Positions 16,333-21,024 of a stretch of DNA of 21,024 nucleotides are shown here, one piece after another. Source of the DNA: CAYQOX01 sp964419335 (GTDB lineage: Bacteria > Hinthialibacterota > Hinthialibacteria > Hinthialibacterales > Hinthialibacteraceae). A model generated the notes under the pieces. That model searched no databases, was not told where the DNA came from, and saw only the letters and a list, made by a program, of their open reading frames with translations. The stretch spans positions 1 to 21,024 of the forward strand of contig CAYQOX010000061.1 of assembly GCA_964419335.1 (NCBI GenBank). The letters are read 5' to 3'. The translations under genes were made by a program, and so were the position numbers. Each line of letters opens with the position of its first letter. Within the stretch, counting starts at the first letter, position 1.

Positions 16333-16353
16333 TTAATGTAAACCCTACATCAA
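16333..16353 (-). promoter_or_regulatory. Dyad in the leader of the corrinoid/Hcy-methyltransferase genes
   Basis: Within the 151-bp gap between the two corrinoid genes the minus strand carries TTGATGTA and TACATTAA around a GGGTT centre, an inverted repeat of two 8-base arms with one G-U pair. An 11-base motif on the plus strand (AACCTTAATGT, then AACCTTTATGT) also recurs 24 bases apart, one copy overlapping each arm. This could be an operator or a small leader hairpin. No cobalamin riboswitch features were seen, and no strong promoter is clear. Confidence 0.35.
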
Positions 16354-16396
16354 ACCTTTATGTTAGTCCAGCAATGGAGTGAAGCCATTTTTTGTT

Positions 16397-17035
16397 TTAG
16401 TTAAAAGCGAGTTGCTTTGAAAAGTTCACAGCGTCGATAGCTGTTTTTCCGTAAAAATCGCATCCCGTCTTGTCGGCGAGAATTTGGGTCGCCGCTGCGC
16501 CCCCCAGCATGATCGAGACCTGATTACGTAAGCCTGCTTTTTGGATGGCGTGCACGGTTGCATCGACAGATTTATAACATGTGGTTACCAGTACGCTCAT
16601 ACCAATGATGAAAGGTTGTTTTTCCTGGATGGTGTCAACGAATTTTTTCGGGGGTACGTTTACCCCTAAATTAATCACCTCAAAACCTGCGCCTTGGAGC
16701 ATCATCACGACGATATCTTTGCCGATATCGTGGACATCATGTTCGACTGTGCCCATCACTACACAGCCGGCATTTTCTACCGTTTCGGAGGCGTCTTTAA
16801 GCAAGGGATCAAGATCTTGCATCACTTTTTCCATGATTTTGCCACCGATGACAAGTTCGGGGATGAAGCATTCGCCTTGATCAAAGCGTCTTCCCAGTTC
16901 AGCCATACCTTGATGACATTGGGAGAGAATTTCGCCGACCGGGGTGTTGGTATCGATTAATTGGGAAACGTGTTTACGTACTTCGTCTTCTTTTAAATCG
17001 CACAGGGATTGTGCCAAGGGAGTCCATTGATTCAT
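16397..17035 (-). CDS. Corrinoid (B12-binding) protein, second copy
   Basis: A 212-residue homologue of the other corrinoid protein, with the same cap-plus-B12 layout. The cap includes RRFDQGECFIPELVIGGKIM (~49-68) and the B12 domain has D100-x-H102-D-I-G105 (HDVHDIGKD), then VNVPPKKFVDTI and IMLGGAAATQILADKTGCDFYG. It has SVLVTTC where the first copy has STLLTTT, and the chains differ throughout, so they are old paralogs, not a recent duplication. The AGGAGGAA site precedes ATG 17035. It lies 12 bp after the small-protein gene and close to two UroD-type genes, so it probably serves those, while the other copy serves the downstream enzymes. That pairing is inferred from gene order. Confidence 0.96.
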   Translation of the reverse strand: MNQWTPLAQSLCDLKEDEVRKHVSQLIDTNTPVGEILSQCHQGMAELGRRFDQGECFIPELVIGGKIMEKVMQDLDPLLKDASETVENAGCVVMGTVEHDVHDIGKDIVVMMLQGAGFEVINLGVNVPPKKFVDTIQEKQPFIIGMSVLVTTCYKSVDATVHAIQKAGLRNQVSIMLGGAAATQILADKTGCDFYGKTAIDAVNFSKQLAFN

Positions 17036-17047
17036 GCTGTTTCCTCC

Positions 17048-17218
17048 TCAAAATTGAATTAAGACAAACCAGATGTATAAATACGCCAGTAAGTCTAAAT
17101 CTTCATACGCTTTTTTAACGATATCTTCATTGCCCATCATTTGTTCGTATTCTTTGCGGCGTTCTTCCCATGGAATGCAGACTCCGGGACGCAGGGAATT
17201 TTTATGTTCTTCGTTCAT
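17048..17218 (-). CDS. 56-residue small protein inside the methyltransferase operon
   Basis: A short open frame starting at ATG 17218 behind a perfect AGGAGG site 7 bases away. It sits 13 bp after a UroD gene and 12 bp before a corrinoid gene, which is the packing of a real operon member. The chain is charged at first (MNEEHKNSLRPG, then WEERRKEYEQMMGNEDIV) and ends in a hydrophobic stretch (LLAYLYIWFVLIQF). It has a single Cys at 14. I recognise no family. It could be a small subunit or adaptor of the neighbouring methyltransferase, or a membrane-tethering peptide. The frame extends upstream to a GTG at 17251 inside the previous gene, but that start lacks a ribosome site. Confidence 0.7.
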   Translation of the reverse strand: MNEEHKNSLRPGVCIPWEERRKEYEQMMGNEDIVKKAYEDLDLLAYLYIWFVLIQF

Positions 17219-17231
17219 GGTTCGATCCTCC

Positions 17232-18434
17232 TCAGTATTCACCAAATTCACGAGTGGCTTCGGTCCAAATTTTTATATTATCGATGGTGGGTTCATCTTG
17301 CATGATGGCGCCGGCGTCCATAAGATAGCCGCCGTCTTTGGCTACGGTATCGATAATTTTTTTGCAATAATCCCGTATTTCATCTTTTGAGCCGAAGGCT
17401 AAGAGTTCATTAGGGAAGCCTCCGCTAATGCAGAATTTGTGGCCAATTTTTTTATGAACCTCAAAGACATTGCCTTTGTCGACGTGGTAAATGATGCTTT
17501 GTTCGGGCAGTTGCAGGACATGATCCAGCAGGGTGGCATCCCAATCGCCTTCAGCGTAGAGAATGACTTGATGACCCAGGTTCCATAGTTCTTCGATGAT
17601 TTGTTGAAGCGAAGGCCAGTAGAACTGTTCGAATTGTTGTGGGGAGAGGAAGGGGACGCATCCACGGTGCATCCACATGGAGATGGGGACTTTCTTTTCG
17701 GGATCGGCGCCCGCAGCGGCGTTGAAAATCATGTGGGGGGTAAGGGCTTCGGTGGCCTGCATGACCTTGTCCGGTTGGTTGAATAGATCCATACATAGGG
17801 GGCGGAAACCCCGCAGTTTGTCGGCGATGATATCGAAGGGAGATTTCAAACAGCCAGCGAGGGCATGCGGCATTCCCGCTTCTTCCCGCAAGCGCTGGAT
17901 TTGTTCACCAAAGCCTTGGAAGTAATTCAGCATCCCCATCCCGCCGCGAAGCCAGGCAAGATTGTTTTGATAGGTGTTGGCTTCACCGGGGGATTTGACG
18001 TGTTTATTGACCCGCGGGATCCAGACATTGGCGAGAAAAGAGGTGGGGTCTTCAATAAGTAAATCGTATTCATCCTCGCGCATGTAGGCATGGCTGTCAT
18101 CGCTGGGTTCCTTGTATTGAAACACGCTATCGGCGGCTGCATCGACACCGGGCATGGTGTAATAGGTGGTGCCGAAGGCATCCACGAGGCCGGTCCATAC
18201 GTAAACCATGTTTCCAACGATGGCGTCCCAGTCGAAGGCTTTTGCGCATTGGAAAGCGGCGTCGAAGGCTTTGTCTTTATCGTGGGTGATTTCTTGATTG
18301 GTATAGCCCGCATATTTTCCTGCGAATTCGGCGGTGAAAGGACGGATGGGAACCCGATCCGGCTTCTCGTTTTTCATGGCGGTCGTATACCGTTTCATGC
18401 GTTCTTGATACAACGCTTCCATAGTGTTCGACAT
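17232..18434 (-). CDS. UroD-family protein lacking the methyltransferase zinc ligands
   Basis: A 400-residue member of the UroD superfamily. Start ATG 18434 has a GAGGT site 7 bases upstream. Recognisable parts are KNEKPDRVPIRPF near the start, the LAGCLKSPFDIIADKLRG region (~192-209), WMHRGCVPFLSPQQFEQFYW (~254-273) and the C-terminal barrel strands. Where zinc-dependent family members have His-x-Cys-Gly, this protein has ILYAEGDWDA (291-300), and where the third ligand Cys is expected it has LMDAGAIMQD (371-380). It is longer than MtaA-type enzymes. Either it is not a zinc methyltransferase or it activates its substrate through acidic residues. Position just ahead of the small protein and the second corrinoid gene suggests it is the substrate-specific partner of that corrinoid protein, which is inference. 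Confidence 0.88.
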   Translation of the reverse strand: MSNTMEALYQERMKRYTTAMKNEKPDRVPIRPFTAEFAGKYAGYTNQEITHDKDKAFDAAFQCAKAFDWDAIVGNMVYVWTGLVDAFGTTYYTMPGVDAAADSVFQYKEPSDDSHAYMREDEYDLLIEDPTSFLANVWIPRVNKHVKSPGEANTYQNNLAWLRGGMGMLNYFQGFGEQIQRLREEAGMPHALAGCLKSPFDIIADKLRGFRPLCMDLFNQPDKVMQATEALTPHMIFNAAAGADPEKKVPISMWMHRGCVPFLSPQQFEQFYWPSLQQIIEELWNLGHQVILYAEGDWDATLLDHVLQLPEQSIIYHVDKGNVFEVHKKIGHKFCISGGFPNELLAFGSKDEIRDYCKKIIDTVAKDGGYLMDAGAIMQDEPTIDNIKIWTEATREFGEY

Positions 18435-18566
18435 TGGTAGACCTCTATTGTTTTGGAATCATATGCGCTTCGTGTGGCCAACGCTTAAGTTATCGATTAA
18501 CATAGGAGGATCTTCGCGTCAAGCGAGAGCCTCGTTTTAACCGTGAATTTAGGTAAAAAATTGGAC

Positions 18567-19829
18567 TTACTTGATTCCATTGAATTCCTTGATGGCGTCG
18601 ATCATGGCTACGATATTTTCGACCGGGGTACGCGCTTGGACGTTGTGAACCGGGTTGAAAACGTATCCCCCCTCGCGGGAGAAAGTTTCCAGACGTTCGA
18701 GTACTTCGCGTCGAACTTCTTCAGGAGTGCCAAAGGGTAAGGTTCTTTGGGTGTCCACTCCGCCCCCCCAAAAGATTAAGCGATCGCCGTAACGGTCTTT
18801 TAGCATTTGTGGATCCATTCCGGCTGCCGAACATTGGACGGGATTAAAGATATCGAAGCCGCAATCAATAAAATCATCAAGAAATTTTTCGACGGAGCCG
18901 CATGAGTGTTTGAAGGTTTTCCAGTGGGTCTGCTGATGAATCCAGTCATTTACTCGTTTGTAATAGGGTTTGTATAAATCTCGAAAGGTGTCTACAGAGC
19001 AGAAAGAAGAATTTTGGGTTCCGAAGTCGGTGCCGCAAATGTAATTAAGATCTACTTGGTTTCCAATGGCATTATGGATTTTTTCTAGATTGCGGATCGC
19101 GAGATCGCACTGCGTTTCGAATACGGTTTTGATATAATCGGGACGAATGGCAATGGACATATACCACTCGGAGATATCGCGTATGCCTTTGGGGTATTTC
19201 AAGGCGGTGCCAGGCACGCGGGCGATATCGCCGAAACTGGTGCCGCCCAAGGAAGCGAAGACCGCGCGGCCGCTTTGGGCTGCGTGGTGTACGGCGTCTT
19301 GGAGATAGGCTAAATCGTCTTCTTGGATTTCCTTGTATTCTTCCAGATTATCTTCGGGATTGAGTTCTTCTTCATTAAAAGGCGGCTGGCGGATGATCGC
19401 GTCGAAGAAATAGCCGTCTTTAGGCATTTTGCCGCTGGGAGGAGCGTGTAAATCGCCTTGGGGATAGATCAGGGTATCGCCGTTTTCGTCGACGGTGGTG
19501 TTGAAATTTTCTCCTACCAGGACTTCCAAGCCGTCGTACATTCTCCAGGTTTTCCAATTTTCATTTTTGTAGCCAAAATTTGTCCCGCGGGGGAATACCA
19601 TTTCCGTATCGATACCGATGGCTTTTTTAAGGTCATCATCCATCCAGCCTAGCATCTGCACCGGTTCGTGTACTTTGACGGGTTTCTTTTCTAAACCATA
19701 GTAATCACGCAACGCCGCAACGCAGCTAACGTGCATTCCCGTGGTATTGCAGCCTCCAAGATCGAGGGGGACTCGATCGGGAACTTGATGATGTAGTACT
19801 TGTTGAACACGGTCGCGGCTTGTGCGCAT
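18567..19829 (-). CDS. UroD-family methyltransferase-like protein with HxC motif
   Basis: A 420-residue UroD-superfamily protein. The start (MRTSRDRVQQVLHHQVPDRV) has a GGGAGGAA site. The metal motif is H308-x-C310 (FKHSCGSVEKFLDDFID), followed by the typical FWGGGVDTQRTLPFGTPEEV stretch and FNPVHNVQARTPVENI, where H395 sits in the position of the third ligand Cys of MtaA. This His/Cys/His version is common in long UroD-like proteins annotated near corrinoid genes, and zinc binding is plausible. Several extra Cys are present (C27, C36, C265, C277, C323, C333). It is the first methyltransferase-type gene of the run, 19 bp after the SdpI-like gene. A 132-bp gap separates it from the next UroD gene. 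Substrate is unknown. Confidence 0.9.
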   Translation of the reverse strand: MRTSRDRVQQVLHHQVPDRVPLDLGGCNTTGMHVSCVAALRDYYGLEKKPVKVHEPVQMLGWMDDDLKKAIGIDTEMVFPRGTNFGYKNENWKTWRMYDGLEVLVGENFNTTVDENGDTLIYPQGDLHAPPSGKMPKDGYFFDAIIRQPPFNEEELNPEDNLEEYKEIQEDDLAYLQDAVHHAAQSGRAVFASLGGTSFGDIARVPGTALKYPKGIRDISEWYMSIAIRPDYIKTVFETQCDLAIRNLEKIHNAIGNQVDLNYICGTDFGTQNSSFCSVDTFRDLYKPYYKRVNDWIHQQTHWKTFKHSCGSVEKFLDDFIDCGFDIFNPVQCSAAGMDPQMLKDRYGDRLIFWGGGVDTQRTLPFGTPEEVRREVLERLETFSREGGYVFNPVHNVQARTPVENIVAMIDAIKEFNGIK

Positions 19830-19848
19830 GGTTCCTCCCGGTTGGGTG

Positions 19849-20535
19849 TTATTTTAACTTTGGTCTTTGGGGATCATATTTCCAAATTAAGTACGAGTAT
19901 ATCATGGTGATAACGGTTAACAAAAGCACTCCGCCTATGACGATCCAAAAAGTATAAACTTTTGGTAAGATCCATGCACCTAGGATTAGCAATACGCCGA
20001 ATGCAAAGAATAATTTCCCACCCAGGCGGTGGGTTTTATTCCAGGAGCGTTCGCTGGATAGGGTCCAGGGTGTGCGAATGCCCATGAAGAAGTTGCTACG
20101 TATTTTCCCCAAGTAATTTCCAATTACTATCATGAGTAGACCGATACACGTAATTACAATGGTAGACACATTCAAAGCATAGCCGACTCCGTTGATTACC
20201 ACGGTGATGTGAATCAATGTCATAAAAGCCATGATGCTCAAGCAGATAATAAGATAGGCTTTGTGAGAATGGACGAGATGGAGTTGTCTTGGTTCCAGGT
20301 AAGGTATAAACACGAATAGGATAGAGACTCCAAGCAGGATCAGCGGGATTAGAAATAGGCCTTCGAATTTACTGCCATAGCGGTCAGGTTCTCCATCGAT
20401 GTCCCAATGTACCGGCATTTTTTCGCCCTCGGGAATCATGATCCAGCCCCATAACGAAAAAACGAGCATGATGATGAAGATTGTTCCCAAGCCGAGCGAC
20501 ATACGTACAACCAATTTGTGGGTTTGTTGGTTCAT
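19849..20535 (-). CDS. SdpI-family membrane protein (DUF1648 plus SdpI domain)
   Basis: A 228-residue integral membrane protein of the SdpI family. About six hydrophobic segments are visible (roughly residues 13-33, 58-80, 92-113, 121-143, 173-192 and 195-217). The N-terminal DUF1648 signature is MPVHWDIDGEPDRYGSK after the first segment, and the SdpI signature is SNFFMGIRTPWTLSSERSWNKT. In Bacillus, SdpI gives immunity to the SdpC toxin and holds the SdpR repressor at the membrane when toxin is present. No sdpC-like toxin gene is seen here, and many bacteria keep SdpR-SdpI pairs of unknown signal. It lies 1 bp after the repressor gene and so is co-transcribed and coupled with it. Confidence 0.93.
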   Translation of the reverse strand: MNQQTHKLVVRMSLGLGTIFIIMLVFSLWGWIMIPEGEKMPVHWDIDGEPDRYGSKFEGLFLIPLILLGVSILFVFIPYLEPRQLHLVHSHKAYLIICLSIMAFMTLIHITVVINGVGYALNVSTIVITCIGLLMIVIGNYLGKIRSNFFMGIRTPWTLSSERSWNKTHRLGGKLFFAFGVLLILGAWILPKVYTFWIVIGGVLLLTVITMIYSYLIWKYDPQRPKLK

Positions 20536-20536
20536 T

Positions 20537-20809
20537 TTATTGTTCCTTTAGATGTAGATTGAATCGGTTCATTAAAGCCCATAGGGCTTCTTCCAGCAGT
20601 GAGACATTCAGGTGGTAGGTAATTGTCGTACCGTCCCGATCGCCGTGAATTAAATCCGCTTCTTTGAGGATGGCGAAATGGCGGGACAAGGTGGGTTTAG
20701 CCAAGTTGAAATGTTCGCTGATCTCGCCAGCGGTTAAATCTCGTTCCCGTAGTAATTCTAAAATTCTGCGGCGAGTGGGGTCGGCCAGGGCTTTGTAGAC
20801 TTGGTTCAT
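20537..20809 (-). CDS. ArsR/SdpR-family winged-helix repressor
   Basis: A 90-residue winged-helix regulator of the ArsR superfamily, SdpR type. The family opening YKALADPTRRRILELLRERD is followed by the recognition region EISEHFNLAKPTLSRHFAILKEADLI and the wing GDRDGTTITYHL. It has no Cys, so it lacks the metal-binding sites of classical ArsR sensors. It is expected to act as an autorepressor together with the SdpI-like partner. Just upstream are a sigma70 promoter (20859-20887) and a 16-bp palindrome (20834-20849) suited to a dimer of this protein. If the eleven downstream genes are read from the same promoter, it would also control the methyl-transfer operon; that is inference. Confidence 0.94.
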   Translation of the reverse strand: MNQVYKALADPTRRRILELLRERDLTAGEISEHFNLAKPTLSRHFAILKEADLIHGDRDGTTITYHLNVSLLEEALWALMNRFNLHLKEQ

Positions 20810-20833
20810 GAGGGCGCCCTTTAATTGTTTATA

Positions 20834-20849
20834 TTAGCTAATTAGCTAA
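20834..20849. promoter_or_regulatory. Perfect 16-bp palindrome, likely SdpR-type operator
   Basis: TTAGCTAATTAGCTAA is identical to its own reverse complement and contains two copies of TTAGCTAA. It lies just downstream of the -10 hexamer and 25 bases before the repressor start codon, so a bound dimer would cover the start of transcription. The neighbouring winged-helix repressor makes this the expected autoregulatory site. Confidence 0.7.
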
Positions 20850-20858
20850 ATATAATCG

Positions 20859-20887
20859 ATCATAAATAAAGGGAGAGAGAAAGTCAA
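20859..20887 (-). promoter_or_regulatory. Sigma70-like promoter of the SdpRI genes
   Basis: On the minus strand TTGACT (20887-20882) and TATGAT (20864-20859) are separated by exactly 17 bases. Each hexamer matches the consensus in five of six positions. Predicted transcription would start near 20852, at the edge of the palindrome. It could drive the repressor, SdpI-like gene and, by read-through, the methyltransferase genes. Confidence 0.75.
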
Positions 20888-20940
20888 TCGTAGTTTTGCA
20901 TTTTGCGAAGAATTAAAAGATCATCACGAAGGTGAGTACT

Positions 20941-21024
20941 TTATTTGGGAGAGAACGCCTTAGGGATGGGTTCTGCTTGTCTCCGCGCGGCCTTAAGGGC
21001 CGCTTGCTGCGAAAGCCGCTCCAC
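20941..21024 (-). CDS. Possible 3' end of a gene cut by the window edge
   Basis: On the minus strand the last 84 bases are one open frame of 27 codons ending in TAA at 20943-20941. The translated tail is rich in Ala, Arg, Lys, Gln and Glu (LSQQAALKAARRQAE, then PIPKAFSPK), which looks coding, and its GC content is higher than the gap that follows. The frame is too short to identify a family, and an open stretch of this length could arise by chance. If real, its gene ends 54 bp before the SdpRI promoter. Confidence 0.35.
   Translation of the reverse strand: MERLSQQAALKAARRQAEPIPKAFSPK

Noticed and set aside
16246..16396. Cobalamin riboswitch before the corrinoid gene
   Set aside because: The gap is short and I find no B12-box or the conserved core segments; the visible dyad is much smaller.
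11387..19829. Pyrrolysine-type methylamine methyltransferase
   Set aside because: All frames are complete with no in-frame amber codon to be read through, and no MttB/MtbB/MtmB homologue is present.
1..21024. CRISPR array, insertion sequence or prophage
   Set aside because: No regularly spaced repeats, transposase or phage structural genes are visible; the tRNA-Ala shows no flanking integrase or duplicated 3' end.

Overview
The window comes from a bacterial chromosome of moderate GC (mid-40s per cent, judged by eye). It has clear Shine-Dalgarno sites, sigma70-like promoters and one tRNA. Two proteins combine membrane or exported domains with beta-propeller-like repeats. One of these, 1125 residues long, carries NHL repeats, a Pro/Thr linker and late carbohydrate-binding-like domains. 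That style, together with several UroD-type corrinoid methyltransferases, suggests an uncultured, probably anaerobic or facultative bacterium such as those in Hydrogenedentes, Sumerlaeota or neighbouring phyla. This placement is inference from style, not a demonstrated identity.

Left part (1-8612) holds unrelated housekeeping and accessory genes: a double-CDGSH iron-sulfur protein, a membrane protein with a six-repeat C-terminal domain, a family 2 glycosyltransferase, an exported DsrE-like protein with a CxxC, an RsbW-type anti-sigma ATPase, the large NHL protein, and a small lipoprotein overlapping a helical protein. A tRNA-Ala(GGC) with its own promoter and terminator follows on the minus strand at 8685-8851.

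Right part (8993-20887) is dominated by corrinoid-dependent methyl transfer. One UroD-family gene lies on the plus strand (8993-9958). It faces a run of eleven minus-strand genes, listed in transcription order: ArsR/SdpR-like repressor, SdpI-like membrane protein, UroD protein, UroD protein, a 56-residue small protein, corrinoid protein, second corrinoid protein, homocysteine S-methyltransferase-like protein, DUF1638 protein, UroD/MtaA-type methyltransferase, a 2Fe-2S/ASKHA corrinoid activase, and finally (83 bp further on) an SO_0444-type metal permease with a Cys-rich loop. The genes suggest a complete route: UroD-type enzymes move methyl groups onto or off the two corrinoid proteins, the ASKHA protein rescues oxidised Co(II) corrinoid, and the Hcy-methyltransferase homologue could pass the methyl group to a thiol acceptor. 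The substrate cannot be read from the sequence.

The head of this run has a good sigma70 promoter and a perfect 16-bp palindrome placed as an operator for the ArsR-type regulator. A second dyad sits in the 151-bp gap before the second corrinoid gene. The most noteworthy points are the two UroD paralogs lacking the usual zinc ligands, the small protein embedded in the operon, the DUF1638 partner with conserved-looking cysteines, and the SdpRI-like pair placed 19 bp ahead of the first methyltransferase.
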